The notes beneath the pieces were generated by a model. That model was not told the DNA's origin, made no database searches, and saw only the letters and a list, made by a program, of their open reading frames with translations. 64,000 nt of DNA. Source: Aggregicoccus sp. 17bor-14 (GTDB lineage: Bacteria; Myxococcota; Myxococcia; Myxococcales; Myxococcaceae). Below are positions 50,509 to 60,192 of this stretch, one piece after another; position 1 is the stretch's first letter, and every line of letters begins with the position of its first letter. The stretch spans positions 186,001 through 250,000 of the forward strand of contig NZ_VJZZ01000007.1 in the NCBI RefSeq assembly GCF_009659535.1, given 5' to 3'. A program made the translations under genes and the position numbers.

Positions 50509-51345
50509 TCACGGAGCCAGCAGGTACGCGGGCAGCGGGCGCTCCGGCTCCATCACCACCAGGGCCTGCAGCAGCCCGGCGGACATCTGGGAGAGGCAGG
50601 CGAAGGTGCGCAGCGAGGCACCGAAGGCGCGCATCAGGCTCTCGTCCACGCCCAGCGCGGTCCCCACCATGGGTGCGGCGCCGTACAGGAGCCAGCCCAG
50701 GCTGCCGAAGGCGAGCAGCGACCACGGCCAGCCGAGGTTGCCGCCGCGCAGCGCGAACGCCGTGAGCAGGATGGGCGCGATGAGGGTGAGCGAGACCACG
50801 TCGCCCGTGTTCGAGGCCAGCGAGGGCAGCACGTGCAGGTTCCCACCCGCCAGCGTCTTCAGGTCGTCGAGCGTGAGCTCGCCGACCAGCGCGAGCGCGA
50901 TGGCGAGCGAGATGCTCACGGCGAGCCAGCGCAGCGCGGGGGGAACCTGCAGGTCCAGCCCCGCCACGCGGTACGCGCGTGCGATCTGCACCGTGCCCCA
51001 CACGCTGGCCGCGTTGCCCACGAAGAGCAGCACGCCGCTCAGCGCCACGGAGAGCGCCGAGATGTCCTGCGCCTCGAAGCGGCTCGTCGTGCGGAAGAGC
51101 AGGGCGTTGAGGGCGAGCAGCCCGTAGCAGGTCCCCATCAGCGCCCAGGGCCTGCGCATGTAGTCGCCCGCATCGAGCGTGAGCGCCGCGACGAAGCTGC
51201 CCAGGGCGGCGGACCCCACCGCGAGGATGCCGACGATGAAGTAGATCGTCTCCTCCGCGAGCCCGCCGTGCAGGCCGCGCAGCGCGGCGTACGCGCCCAG
51301 CGCGCCGACGAAGGGGAGCGCCGCGGTGAACCCGGCGCCCTTCAC
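50509..51345 (-). CDS. Multi-pass membrane protein of unknown function
   Basis: 278 residues from a GTG. About seven hydrophobic segments are visible (e.g. FTAALPFVGALGAYAALR, YFIVGILAVGSAALGSFVAA, WALMGTCYGLLALNALLF, ISLAIALALVGEL, LLAFGSLGWLLYGAAP). No transporter or enzyme motif is evident. It overlaps the preceding 80-aa gene by 4 bp (GTGA), so the two are one operon. Function unknown. Confidence 0.78.
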   Translation of the reverse strand: MKGAGFTAALPFVGALGAYAALRGLHGGLAEETIYFIVGILAVGSAALGSFVAALTLDAGDYMRRPWALMGTCYGLLALNALLFRTTSRFEAQDISALSVALSGVLLFVGNAASVWGTVQIARAYRVAGLDLQVPPALRWLAVSISLAIALALVGELTLDDLKTLAGGNLHVLPSLASNTGDVVSLTLIAPILLTAFALRGGNLGWPWSLLAFGSLGWLLYGAAPMVGTALGVDESLMRAFGASLRTFACLSQMSAGLLQALVVMEPERPLPAYLLAP

Positions 51346-51584
51346 CGGGAGAGGTCCTTCACCAGCTGCGAGAGCAGGAGCTCGGTCTTCATGCTGCCCA
51401 GCAGCACCGAGAGCAGGGGCTGCAGCGAGGGCACCACGCGCGCGAGCTGGGCGGGCGAGAGCGCGCCCGGCGCAGCGCTCGCCTCGCGCAGGCAGAGGCT
51501 GTGCACCGTGTTCGCGGCGGCCGCGGGCCCGAGGTACTGGGCGAGGCGGACGGTGAGGATCTCGACGGCTCTGTTCGATTCCAT
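51342..51584 (-). CDS. Small (80 aa) hypothetical protein
   Basis: A compact helical protein (AVEILTVRLAQYLGPAAAAN, then ALSPAQLARVVPSLQPLLSV) with one or two Cys. Coupled by a 4-bp overlap to the multi-pass membrane protein, which is on the same leftward transcript. No family recognised; the sequence looks like a real conserved small protein rather than a shadow. Confidence 0.65.
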   Translation of the reverse strand: MESNRAVEILTVRLAQYLGPAAAANTVHSLCLREASAAPGALSPAQLARVVPSLQPLLSVLLGSMKTELLLSQLVKDLSR

Positions 51585-51698
51585 TCAGTTGCCTAACCTA
51601 GCCTCAGTCCCCCCCCGGAGCGAAAGGTGGGCTGCCCTCGGCCTGGTACCCGGAGGCCATTCAGGGTGGGGCAGTGTGGGTGCAGCGTCGCCCGCACC

Positions 51699-53774
51699 AT
51701 GCGAACTCCGCTCTGGCTGGCCGTGCTCCTCGCTGGTTCCGCCTGCTCCGGGACCCGCGCCTCCGCCCCTCCTCCTGACACCCAGGCTCAGCGCGCGCCC
51801 CCTGCCGCAGCCCCGGCACCTGCAGCGGCCGCCCCGCCTGCGCCCGCGCCCGCAGCGGCGCCTGCGCAGGCCGCACCGGACCCGGCGGGAAAGCAGTCCC
51901 CCGAGCGCGAGGCGGCGCTGGCCCAGGCGGTGGCGCCCTTCTTCGACGCCTTCGTCAACCAGGAGGCCGCCTTCAGCCGCGACGGCCGCCAGGTGCTCTT
52001 CGTGTCCAACCGCGACGGGCTCCCGCAGCTCTACGTGGCGGACGTCGCCCACCCGACCGCACCGGCGCGCCGGCTCACGCGCACCACCGAGCGGGTGACG
52101 GGCGCGCTGCCCCTGCCCGACGGCACGAGCGCCCTCGTGCGCATGGACACGGGCGCGGACGAGAACTGGCGCCTGTACCGGGTGGAGCTCGCCACAGGCG
52201 AGCTCACCGGGCTCACCCCCGGCGAGGTGCTGCAGCGCGACGACCCGCAGCTGCCCGAGCGCGCGCCCGAGGCCGTCTTCTTCTCCGCGCGCAAGATGGC
52301 CGAGAAGGCGAGCGCCCTGTACCGCCTGCCGCTCTCCGGCGGGGCGCCCGGGCGGGTGTACGAGGACACGGAGTCGGGCTTCCTCACCGACGTGAGCGAG
52401 GACGGGCGCGCCGGGCTGTGGCTGCGCATGCACTCCGCGTCCAACTTCGAGCTGATGCGGGTGGACCTGCACACGGGCGAGGCGCGAAGGCTGTACCCGG
52501 CGGGGGACACCCAGGCGGCCGTCAGCGACGCGCGCTTCACCCCGGATGGGCAGCGGGTGCTGCTCGCCACCGACGCGGGCGGCGAGCAGGCGGTGCTGCT
52601 CGCGCTCGACGCGCGCGATGGACACGAGCTCGCGCGCTACGTGGAGACGCAGCCCGCGACGGCGGAGCTGGCGGGCCTGGAGGTCTCTCCGCGCGGCGAC
52701 GCCGTGGCGGTGGACGTCAACGCGGGCAACCGCCACGAGCTGCGCCTGCTCGATGCGCGCACGCTGCGCCCGCGCACCCGGGTGCAGCTGCCCCTGGGCT
52801 TCGGCGCCCTGGGCCGCTTCTCGCAGGATGGCCAGCACCTCTCGGTGACGTGGAGTACGCCCTCGCAGCCCACGGACGTGTATGGCGTGGACGCGCGCTC
52901 GGGCCGGGTGACGCCGCTGCGGCGCGAGCAGCGCCCGGGGCTCGCGAGCCTTCCTCCGGTGGAGGCGAGCATCGTGCAGGTGAGGGCCCACGACGGGCTG
53001 AAGCTCCCGGTCAACGTGTACCTGCCCCGCGGCGGCGCCACGGCCGGCAAGCGCATGCCGGTCATCGTGAGCTACCACGGCGGCCCCGCGAGCTCGTACG
53101 CCGTGCGCTGGTCGCCCGCCATCGGCTTCTTCCTCTCGCAGGGCTACGCGTGGGTGGAGCCCAACGTGCGCGGCTCCAGCGGCTTCGGCCGCGCCTACGA
53201 GATGGGCGACAACGGCCCGAAGCGCTTCGAGGCCTTCAAGGACATCGAGACCACGGCGCGCTGGGCCGCCTCGCAGCCGTGGGCGGACGCGGGCCGCATG
53301 GTGGTGTACGGCGGCAGCTACGGTGGCTACACCACGCTCATCACGCTCGAGCGCAACCCGGACCTCTGGCGCGCAGGCGTGGACCTCTTCGGCGTCGCCA
53401 ACATGCGCACCTTCCTCGCGTCCACCTCGGGCGTCATCCGGGACATCTTCCGCGAGGAGTTCGGCGAGCTGGGCCGCGACGACGCGCTGCTCGAGTCGCT
53501 CTCGCCGCTCGCCCAGGTGGACCGCATCGTGGACCCGCTCTTCGTCTACGCGGGCGCGAACGACCCGCGCGTGCCGCGCAGCGAGAGCGACCAGGTGGTC
53601 GCGGCGCTGCGCCAGCGCGGCGTGCCGGTGGAGTACATGGTCGCCCCCAACGAGGGCCACTCGCTCGCGCGCCGGGAGAACCAGATCGAGGCCCAGGCCC
53701 GCATCGCCCGCTTCCTCGAGCAGTACGTGAAGGCACCGGCCGCAGGGCCTGCCGCCGCACCCGGGCGGCCCTGA
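51699..53774 (+). CDS. S9 family prolyl oligopeptidase-type peptidase, predicted lipoprotein
   Basis: 691 residues. A lipobox (AGSAC, C17) and an Ala/Pro-rich tether (~55 residues) precede a beta-propeller region. The alpha/beta hydrolase catalytic domain has S540 (YGGSYGG), D622 (GANDPRVP) and H654 (NEGHSL). The DPP-IV/acylaminoacyl-peptidase type cleaves small peptides. Lipid anchoring suggests periplasmic or surface peptide degradation, in line with a predatory or scavenging lifestyle. The start ATG is the first Met before a clean signal peptide. Confidence 0.93.
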   Translation: MRTPLWLAVLLAGSACSGTRASAPPPDTQAQRAPPAAAPAPAAAAPPAPAPAAAPAQAAPDPAGKQSPEREAALAQAVAPFFDAFVNQEAAFSRDGRQVLFVSNRDGLPQLYVADVAHPTAPARRLTRTTERVTGALPLPDGTSALVRMDTGADENWRLYRVELATGELTGLTPGEVLQRDDPQLPERAPEAVFFSARKMAEKASALYRLPLSGGAPGRVYEDTESGFLTDVSEDGRAGLWLRMHSASNFELMRVDLHTGEARRLYPAGDTQAAVSDARFTPDGQRVLLATDAGGEQAVLLALDARDGHELARYVETQPATAELAGLEVSPRGDAVAVDVNAGNRHELRLLDARTLRPRTRVQLPLGFGALGRFSQDGQHLSVTWSTPSQPTDVYGVDARSGRVTPLRREQRPGLASLPPVEASIVQVRAHDGLKLPVNVYLPRGGATAGKRMPVIVSYHGGPASSYAVRWSPAIGFFLSQGYAWVEPNVRGSSGFGRAYEMGDNGPKRFEAFKDIETTARWAASQPWADAGRMVVYGGSYGGYTTLITLERNPDLWRAGVDLFGVANMRTFLASTSGVIRDIFREEFGELGRDDALLESLSPLAQVDRIVDPLFVYAGANDPRVPRSESDQVVAALRQRGVPVEYMVAPNEGHSLARRENQIEAQARIARFLEQYVKAPAAGPAAAPGRP

Positions 53775-53919
53775 CGCGGGGGCGCCCCCCGCCGGCTGAC
53801 CCGCCGTGCGAGCATGAGTTGCTCGACTTCAGGGGCCCAGGGAGTGGTATGGCGGCCCTGGCGCCCCGGGATTCCGGGGCCCGCAGAGGCACTTTCCCCC
53901 TCGACCTGGAGTCACACAG

Positions 53920-54255
53920 ATGGCTGCAAAGGCGAAGAAGACGGCCCCCGGGGCCAAGCCCCCCACGAAGTCCGAGCTCTACACCTCCATCGCGGAGGAG
54001 ACCGGCCTGAGCCGCAAGCAGGTCGGCTCGGTGTTCGACGCGTTCGCCGAGGAGCTGAAGAAGAACCTGGGCGGCCGTGGCTCGGGCAAGTTCGTGGTCC
54101 CCGGCCTGATGAAGGTGAAGGTCATCAAGAAGCCGGCCACCAAGGCGCGCAAGGGCATCAACCCCTTCACCAAGGAGGAGACCATCTTCAAGGCGAAGCC
54201 CGCCCGCAAGGTGGTCAAGATCCAGCCGATGAAGGCCCTCAAGTCGATGGTCTGA
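53920..54255 (+). CDS. HU-like DNA-binding protein
   Basis: 111 residues. A Lys-rich N-terminal tail (~16 aa) precedes the HU core: SELYTSIAEETGLSRKQVGS, VFDAFAEELKKNL and GKFVVPGLMKVKVIKKPATK. The beta-arm region (KGINPFTKEETIFKAKPARK) matches histone-like proteins, with RKGINP in the typical position. Myxobacteria carry several HU variants; this one may organise DNA or regulate genes locally. Followed by a strong hairpin terminator. Confidence 0.93.
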   Translation: MAAKAKKTAPGAKPPTKSELYTSIAEETGLSRKQVGSVFDAFAEELKKNLGGRGSGKFVVPGLMKVKVIKKPATKARKGINPFTKEETIFKAKPARKVVKIQPMKALKSMV

Positions 54256-54284
54256 GCGGGGCCTCGCAGCCCCCTGCCGCACCA

Positions 54285-54318
54285 GAGGCCTCTGCTCCCC
54301 ACGGGGAGCAGGGGCCTC
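54285..54318. terminator. Strong 16-bp hairpin, likely bidirectional terminator
   Basis: GAGGCCTCTGCTCCCC pairs with GGGGAGCAGGGGCCTC (one G-T wobble). It lies 29 bp after the HU stop codon and 8 bp beyond the end of the convergent 5'-nucleotidase gene. No clear T-run, but the stem is long and G/C-rich. Confidence 0.65.
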
Positions 54319-54326
54319 GCGCGTCT

Positions 54327-56108
54327 TCAGGGGCTGCAGCCCTCGCGCGGCGCCGGCAGGCGCGTGATGCGGCCGCGGGGCGGCGCGACGAGCGGCTGGC
54401 CCTGCGCCTTCCAGTACTCGACCAGCGCGTCGCGCACGGTGAGCGGCCGCTGCTCGCCCAGGTCGATGCTGCCCGGCGGCAGCGCCCGGGTCACCGCGTC
54501 CAGGCCGGAGCCGCCGCGCGCGAGGAAGTCCGGCATGGCCACGCGCAGCCGGGCGCTCGCGGGCAGCGGGCGGCCGTCCTCGCGCGTCACCGCCTCCACG
54601 TGGGCCTGGCCCGCGCAGCCCGCGAGCGTCACCCGCAGGCCCGAGACCTGGAGGATGCCGCCCTTGTGCCCGTACGCCGCGTCCAGCAGCTGGCGCAGCT
54701 CGGCGGGGGAGAGGGTGAGGGTGGCGAGCGTGTTGTCGAAGGGCAGCACCTCGAACACGTCCCCGTAGCGCAGCTCTCCGGCCGGCAGGTCCGCGCGCAG
54801 GCCTCCGCTGTTGAGCAGCGCCACGTCCACCCCGGCCACCGCGCGCAGCGCGTCCGTCAGCACGTTGCCCAGGTCGCTCTCCGCCTCGTAGGCGCGCTTG
54901 AGCGGCGCCGGCACGCGCACGCCCAGCGGGCGCTGCTGCTCCTGCTGCACCCGCGCGAGCGCCTCGCCGAGCAGCGCCCCCATCGCCGGGTCCGCCTGCA
55001 CCGGGTGGCCGCGGAAGCGCGCCGGGACGAGCTGCGCGCCCGCGCCGGCCTCCTTCAGCGCGCGCTCGTCGCAGGTGCCCAGCCGCGCCTCCACGCGCTC
55101 GCACACCGGCAGCGCCGCCTGCAGGCGCGTGCGCTCGGGCAGCACGCGGTGCGTCTTCGGGTCCAGCTCGAGCTCCACCAGTCCGAAGGCGCGGCCCTGG
55201 CCGGAGGTCTCGATGACCGGCGTGCCGTTCACGAAGTGGCCCACCGGCTGGTGGGTGTGGCCCGCGATGACCGCGTCCAGCGTGCCCGCGGGCAGCGCCT
55301 CCAGCAGCTCGAAGATCTCGCTGTCCCCGCGGTCGCACGAGGAGGTGTCGTGCGGGTCGTCCAGGCGCTTGCACACCGCGCCCGCGTGGGCCACGGCCAC
55401 CACCACCTCGGCGCCCCGCGCGCGCAGGCGCTGGGCCGCGGCGAGCGCCGCGGGCGCCATGGGGCTGAAGCGCAGCCCGGCCACGTTCACCGGGTTGGTC
55501 ACGCTGGGGGTGGTGGGCGTGGCAAGCCCGAGCACGCCGATGCGCACCCCGTTGCGCTCCACCAGCAGGGTGCCGTCGCCCTTGAGCCACGCGGGCGCGG
55601 CGCCGGTGGCGGCCTCCTGCACGTTGGCGGCGAGCACCGCGAAGTGGGCCTCGGCGATGCGGGCCTTGAGCGCCCCCACCGGGTCGTCGCCCGCCTGCGC
55701 CACCGAGCGCGCGCCCACGGGGCCGAAGTCGAACTCGTGGTTGCCGAGCGCTGCGGCCACGTAGCCGAGCTGGTTCATCGCGCGCACCACCACCTCGCCC
55801 TCGGTGAGGTTGGAGGCGAGCGTGCCCTGGAAGAGGTCTCCGCCGTCCAGCAGCAGCACGCCGTCCGGGTTGTCCTGGCGCAGCGCCGCCACGTAGCCCG
55901 CAAAGGTGGCGAGCCCTCCCTGCGTGACGGGCGTGCCGTCCGGCAGCTTGCCCTCGTGCGGCATCACCCAGCCGTGCAGGTCGTTGGTGCCCACCAGCGT
56001 GAGGCGCACGGGCGCCGGGGGCAGGGCGGGGGCGCGCGTGGCCGGCGCGCAGCCACAGAGCGGGGTGAGCAGCAGCGCGGCGAGGAGGGCGGGCGGAGAG
56101 CGGAGCAC
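54327..56108 (-). CDS. 5'-nucleotidase/UshA-type metallophosphatase, lipoprotein
   Basis: 593 residues from a GTG. A lipobox LCGC (C20) marks a lipoprotein. The metallophosphatase domain has LVGTNDLHGW, LLLDGGDLFQG, AAALGNHEFDFG and VIAGHTHQPVGHF. The C-terminal 5'-nucleotidase domain contains ESDLGNVLTDALRA, VALLNSGGLRADLPAG and YGDVFEVLPFDNTL. Such proteins hydrolyse nucleotides, UDP-sugars or cyclic nucleotides outside the cytoplasm, scavenging phosphate or nucleosides. Strong identification of fold; substrate specificity is open. Confidence 0.95.
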   Translation of the reverse strand: MLRSPPALLAALLLTPLCGCAPATRAPALPPAPVRLTLVGTNDLHGWVMPHEGKLPDGTPVTQGGLATFAGYVAALRQDNPDGVLLLDGGDLFQGTLASNLTEGEVVVRAMNQLGYVAAALGNHEFDFGPVGARSVAQAGDDPVGALKARIAEAHFAVLAANVQEAATGAAPAWLKGDGTLLVERNGVRIGVLGLATPTTPSVTNPVNVAGLRFSPMAPAALAAAQRLRARGAEVVVAVAHAGAVCKRLDDPHDTSSCDRGDSEIFELLEALPAGTLDAVIAGHTHQPVGHFVNGTPVIETSGQGRAFGLVELELDPKTHRVLPERTRLQAALPVCERVEARLGTCDERALKEAGAGAQLVPARFRGHPVQADPAMGALLGEALARVQQEQQRPLGVRVPAPLKRAYEAESDLGNVLTDALRAVAGVDVALLNSGGLRADLPAGELRYGDVFEVLPFDNTLATLTLSPAELRQLLDAAYGHKGGILQVSGLRVTLAGCAGQAHVEAVTREDGRPLPASARLRVAMPDFLARGGSGLDAVTRALPPGSIDLGEQRPLTVRDALVEYWKAQGQPLVAPPRGRITRLPAPREGCSP

Positions 56109-56163
56109 GTGTCCGTCTAGAACGGGGGGCCGTCCGCAGACAAGGGCTGCGCGAAAAGCAGCA

Positions 56164-56196
56164 GGGGTGCGCGGGAGGACTCCTCCCGCGCACCCC
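56164..56196 (-). terminator. Intrinsic terminator of the Oar-like receptor gene
   Basis: GGGGTGCGCGGGAGG pairs perfectly (15 bp) with CCTCCCGCGCACCCC around a 3-nt loop, about 60 bp downstream of the receptor stop codon on the leftward strand. On that strand it is followed by TGCTGCTTTTC, a short T-rich tail. This is the best terminator in the window. Confidence 0.75.
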
Positions 56197-56256
56197 CGAG
56201 GTCAAACGAAGCTCACGCGAGCGCCGGGAAGGTGACCCCGGCGCCCGGTGTGGGCG

Positions 56257-59200
56257 CTAGAAGACGTAGCGCGCACCCACCTGCACGCGCCAGCGCGACG
56301 CGGTCGGCGAGTGGACCACCGTGGTGGTCTCGGTGGGCTCGGTGAAGGTGTAGATCGGCCGGTTGTTCGCCGCGTCGTAGCCCACCGCCTTGAGGAACTG
56401 CGCCGCGTGGGTCTCGAAGTTCGCGTCCTGGCGGAACAGGCCCCAGTCCGCGTTGAGCATGTTGGGCAGGTTGAAGAAGTCCGCCTGCAGCTCCAGGTGC
56501 TGGCCCTTGATGAACTCGGGCGAGTTCCAGCCGAGGCGTGCATCGAGCTGGTTCTGCCACGGGTTGCGGCAGGCGCCGCGCTCCGCGAAGCCACCGCGCG
56601 AGTCGGCGAGGCAGGGGTGCTTGTCGATGAAGGCGGCCAGGGCGGCGTACTGCGTCGGGTCCTGCAGGGTGATCTGGCTCTCGTCCTTGGGGACGAACAC
56701 CATGTCGTTGCCGCTGATGCCGTCCGCGTTCACGTCGCCGTTGACGGTCCAGGTGTAGGGCGTGCCGGACTGGCCGATGTAGATGAGGCCCAGGTTGAAG
56801 CCGAGCGGCAGCGACGTGGTGCCGGTGACCGTCAGGCGGTGCGGGCGGTCGAACGCGGAGGCGCGCACGTTGCGATCCTCGAGGTTGCCGTCCACGGGCG
56901 AGAACTGGAAGTTCGAGAGCGCCTGGGAGCTGGTGAGCGAGATGCGGTCCATCGAGCGCGAGTAGGTGTAGGCCACGCGCGCGTCCACGATGTCCGCGAG
57001 CGTCTTGCGCACGCCGAAGGTGGCGCTGGTCACGTAGCCACCGTTCTTGTTGTAGACCTTCACGGCCTGGCGCAGGTTGACGGGGTCGAAGCGCTTGGGC
57101 GCGGCCGAGAAGCCGGTGGCGCCGAAGGTGCCGTACAGCGCGCGGCCCTCGCCGCTCAGGTCGTCCTGGCGGACCAGGTTCGCGTCCGTGGTGTACCAGC
57201 CGTTGATGTCGCGGGTGTAGAGCAGGTCCACGGTGCCCACGAGGCCCAGCGGCAGGCGGCGGTCCATGCCGAGCGCGACGCGGAAGTTCTGCGGGTACTT
57301 GGTCTTCGCGTCGAAGTAGTCGATCTCACCCTGGTTCGTCGGCGCGGTGGGCGTGCTGGTGCCGCCGGCGCAGTCGTAGGGCTGGGCGTTCGGGTCGGTG
57401 GTGAAGGCCGGCACGCCCGCACCCGTGGTGGCGTTGCGGTTACAGGTCAGCTCCACCTGGGACAGGCCGTTCACGCCGTAGGCGTTGGAGACCCAGACGT
57501 AGGGGGGGCGGCCGGAGAAGATGCCGGTGCCGCCGCGCAGCACGGTGTTGCCGCCGTCCACGTCCCAGTTGAAGCCGAGGCGGGGCGACCAGAGCGGGTT
57601 GCCCGAGGGCACCTTGCTGGTGTCGATGGCGAGCGCCGCATTGTCCACCAGGCGCGGGTTCGCGTTCGCCTTGGAGAGGAGCGGGATGTCCACGCGCAGG
57701 CCCGGGGTGATGCTCAGGCCCTCGAAGGGCGTCCAGTTGTCCTGCACGTAGAAGCCGGGCTGGAACACGCTGAAGGCGGCCGTTCCCGGGTCCTGCACGT
57801 CGCTCACGCCGAAGCGGCGCTGGAAGGAGGCCGCGCGACCCGCCTCCAGGTCGTCCAGGCTGTTGAAGGCCCACACGCCGGTGGACGCCTGGAGGAAGGC
57901 GTTGCGGATCTTCAGGTACTCGGTGCTCGTGCCCGCGGTGAGGGCGTGGCTGCCCATCTTGTAGGTGAGGCTGTCCTGCAGCTGGTAGATGTCCTGGTCC
58001 AGCGTGTTGAGCTGGCTGAAGCGCTCGGCGCCCGCGGCGAGCCAGGAGTCGGCCGTGCCGAGCTTGCCGGACTTCACGAGGATGAGCGGCGAGTTGTCGC
58101 TCGGATCGCGCTGGTCGCGCAGGATGGAGAAGCCGGTGAGGAACTCGTTGGAGAGCTTGCCGTCCAGCCAGCTGCTGGTGAGCTTCACGCGCGCCACGTG
58201 GCTCGCGGTGGACTGGGCGTAGCCGGCGTTGGACAGCTGGTAGCCGTCGCGCAGGCGGCCCGGGATGCTCGGCGAGGTGGGCGAGCGGGTCAGGTTGTCC
58301 TGGTCCGCGGTCACCAGGTTGTAGGAGACCTCCGCGTAGCTGTTCGGGATGGCGCTGGTGCTCAGCTTGGCGAACAGGTTGTGGTCCGGGTTGTGGAGCG
58401 AGGTGCCCAGCGCGGTGCCCGGGTTCTGCATCCCGTACTTGTTGGTGAGGATGGACTGGAAGCGCTCGGCCTCCGCGTTGGTGAAGCCGGCGCGGGCCAG
58501 GTCGTCCGTGGGGTCGCCGCTCAGCTGGAAGGCGTTGCCGAAGGCGCTCTTGCGCGACTGCAGGTCCGTGGTGATGAAGAAGTGGAGCTTGTCCTTGATG
58601 ATCGGACCGCCCAGGCTCACGCCGTACTGCAGGACGTTGTAGTCGAGGAAGGTCGGGTCGTCGCGGTCACCGGCCAGCTTCTTGTTCTGCCAGTAGCCGA
58701 AGAGCGAGCCGCGGAACTCGTTGCTGCCGCTCTTGGTGATGGCGTTCACCATGCCGCCGGCGAAGTTGCCGTAGCGCACGTCGAAGGGCGACACCTGCAC
58801 GACGAAGGAGTCGATGGCCTCGATGGACAGCGCCTTGGCGCCGGCCTGGCCGCCCGGCGTGCCGTTGCTGGCGAGGCCGAACATGTCGTTGTACGACGCG
58901 CCGTCGATCTGGATGTTGTTGAACTTGGTGTTCTGGCCGGCCATGGAGCCGTTGGCGGCCTGGGGCGCGGTGGAGATGAGGTCCGAGAAGTTACGGCCCT
59001 GCAGCGGCAGCTCGACCATCTGCTTGCCGGTCACCGTGGTGGAGGGGCCGTTGCGCCCGCGGTCCGAGAAGGCGTCCAGCTCGTGGCCGACCACCGTCAG
59101 CTGCTCGCCCATCTCCTCCTGCTTCTGCAGCTTCGCATCCAGCTTCAGCCGGTTGCCGAGCAGCAGCTGGTAGCCCTTGCCCTGGGTTCCGAAGAAGCCC

Positions 59201-59472
59201 GTGGCGCTGACGCTCACCGTGTACGGCCCACCGGGGGGCACGTTGTCGAGCATGTAGCCGCCCGAGCCGTCCGTGACGGCGACGAAGGTCGCGCCCGTGC
59301 TCTCGTTGCGGATCTCGACGACCGCGTCGGGGATCGGCTGACCGCCCGGCTCGGTGATCTTGCCGAACAGTGCGGAGCCGGTGACGCCTTGGGCCAGCGA
59401 TGTGAATGCGAAGGCCAGGACCGCGGCGAACGCCGCGACCCTGAGCTGCGATGGATGAATGAAGTGACGCAA
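56257..59472 (-). CDS. Oar-like TonB-dependent receptor
   Basis: 1071 residues. The start is a TTG, but GGGAGGGG lies 5 bp upstream and a signal peptide follows (AAFAAVLAFAFTSLAQ). Next come a carboxypeptidase-regulatory-like domain (~33-110; GKITEPGGQPIPDAVVEI, DGSGGYMLDNVPPGG), a plug domain (~130-240; ELPLQGRNFSDLISTAPQAA, NNIQIDGASYNDMF) and a 22-strand-type barrel. The barrel ends in WRVQVGARYVF, the aromatic C-terminus of outer-membrane proteins. Oar proteins in Myxococcus are linked to social behaviour and export of a sporulation-related protease. Likely surface-exposed; substrate unknown. Confidence 0.95.
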   Translation of the reverse strand: MRHFIHPSQLRVAAFAAVLAFAFTSLAQGVTGSALFGKITEPGGQPIPDAVVEIRNESTGATFVAVTDGSGGYMLDNVPPGGPYTVSVSATGFFGTQGKGYQLLLGNRLKLDAKLQKQEEMGEQLTVVGHELDAFSDRGRNGPSTTVTGKQMVELPLQGRNFSDLISTAPQAANGSMAGQNTKFNNIQIDGASYNDMFGLASNGTPGGQAGAKALSIEAIDSFVVQVSPFDVRYGNFAGGMVNAITKSGSNEFRGSLFGYWQNKKLAGDRDDPTFLDYNVLQYGVSLGGPIIKDKLHFFITTDLQSRKSAFGNAFQLSGDPTDDLARAGFTNAEAERFQSILTNKYGMQNPGTALGTSLHNPDHNLFAKLSTSAIPNSYAEVSYNLVTADQDNLTRSPTSPSIPGRLRDGYQLSNAGYAQSTASHVARVKLTSSWLDGKLSNEFLTGFSILRDQRDPSDNSPLILVKSGKLGTADSWLAAGAERFSQLNTLDQDIYQLQDSLTYKMGSHALTAGTSTEYLKIRNAFLQASTGVWAFNSLDDLEAGRAASFQRRFGVSDVQDPGTAAFSVFQPGFYVQDNWTPFEGLSITPGLRVDIPLLSKANANPRLVDNAALAIDTSKVPSGNPLWSPRLGFNWDVDGGNTVLRGGTGIFSGRPPYVWVSNAYGVNGLSQVELTCNRNATTGAGVPAFTTDPNAQPYDCAGGTSTPTAPTNQGEIDYFDAKTKYPQNFRVALGMDRRLPLGLVGTVDLLYTRDINGWYTTDANLVRQDDLSGEGRALYGTFGATGFSAAPKRFDPVNLRQAVKVYNKNGGYVTSATFGVRKTLADIVDARVAYTYSRSMDRISLTSSQALSNFQFSPVDGNLEDRNVRASAFDRPHRLTVTGTTSLPLGFNLGLIYIGQSGTPYTWTVNGDVNADGISGNDMVFVPKDESQITLQDPTQYAALAAFIDKHPCLADSRGGFAERGACRNPWQNQLDARLGWNSPEFIKGQHLELQADFFNLPNMLNADWGLFRQDANFETHAAQFLKAVGYDAANNRPIYTFTEPTETTTVVHSPTASRWRVQVGARYVF

Positions 59473-59690
59473 GAACCCCTCCCGGGTTGCGCGGCTGTGG
59501 GGGGACAGCCGGCGTCGCTCGTCTAGCCCGATCAGGGCCCCGCTGCGAAGATGGGGCCGTCACTTTTTCATCACGCACCCCGTGCGAAGGTCCCACCGGG
59601 GGTGATGTGTGCCAGGCGCCGCGGATGTGGGCCTGGGTCCGACTCCGGCAGATTGTGGCCGGATTGCGGGGGGATGCGCGCGGGCGAACC

Positions 59691-60119
59691 CTAGCCGGCG
59701 CGCGGGGTGATCTCCACGGACGCGGCGCTGCGGTCGGCGGGTCCGTGGAACACCGCCTCCACGTTGTTGCCGTCCGGGTCCAGCACGAAGGCCGCGTAGT
59801 AGCCGGGGTGGTAGCTGCGCTCTCCGGGCGCGCCGTGGTCGCGCCCGCCCGCAGCCAGCGCCGCGGCGTGGAAGCGCTGCACGGCCTCGGGCCCTTCCGC
59901 CTGGAAGGCGAGGTGCACGCGCGAAGGGGCGGCGTCGCCCGCGGCGTCCACCCACAGCTCGTCCGAGTTGAAGTGCCGCGGGCTCTCGGTGGTGAAGGCG
60001 CGGCCGAGCGCCGCCAGCGCTGCGCGGTAGAAGGCGCGGCTCTTCTCGAGGTCCGCGACGCGCAGGTGCACGTGGTCGATGAGGCGTCCGGTGTGAAGGC
60101 GCATGGTGGCGCGCAGCAT
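59691..60119 (-). CDS. VOC family protein
   Basis: About 142 residues (ATG at 60119; alternative ATG at 60104). VOC fold: LIDHVHLRVADLEKSRAFYR, SRVHLAFQAEGPEAVQRFHA and YYAAFVLDPDGNNVEAVFHG, with the metal-ligand candidates His and Glu of the glyoxalase superfamily. Small aromatic or fosfomycin-like compounds are typical ligands, but function is not predictable. It lies ~220 bp upstream (in leftward order, downstream) of the Oar-like gene's promoter region. Confidence 0.9.
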   Translation of the reverse strand: MLRATMRLHTGRLIDHVHLRVADLEKSRAFYRAALAALGRAFTTESPRHFNSDELWVDAAGDAAPSRVHLAFQAEGPEAVQRFHAAALAAGGRDHGAPGERSYHPGYYAAFVLDPDGNNVEAVFHGPADRSAASVEITPRAG

Positions 60120-60192
60120 GCTCCGCCCCGCAGGCCCCCGCGTCGCCCGGAGGGACGCCACTGTTGCGCGCCGGGCGTTGCCCAGGCGCGGC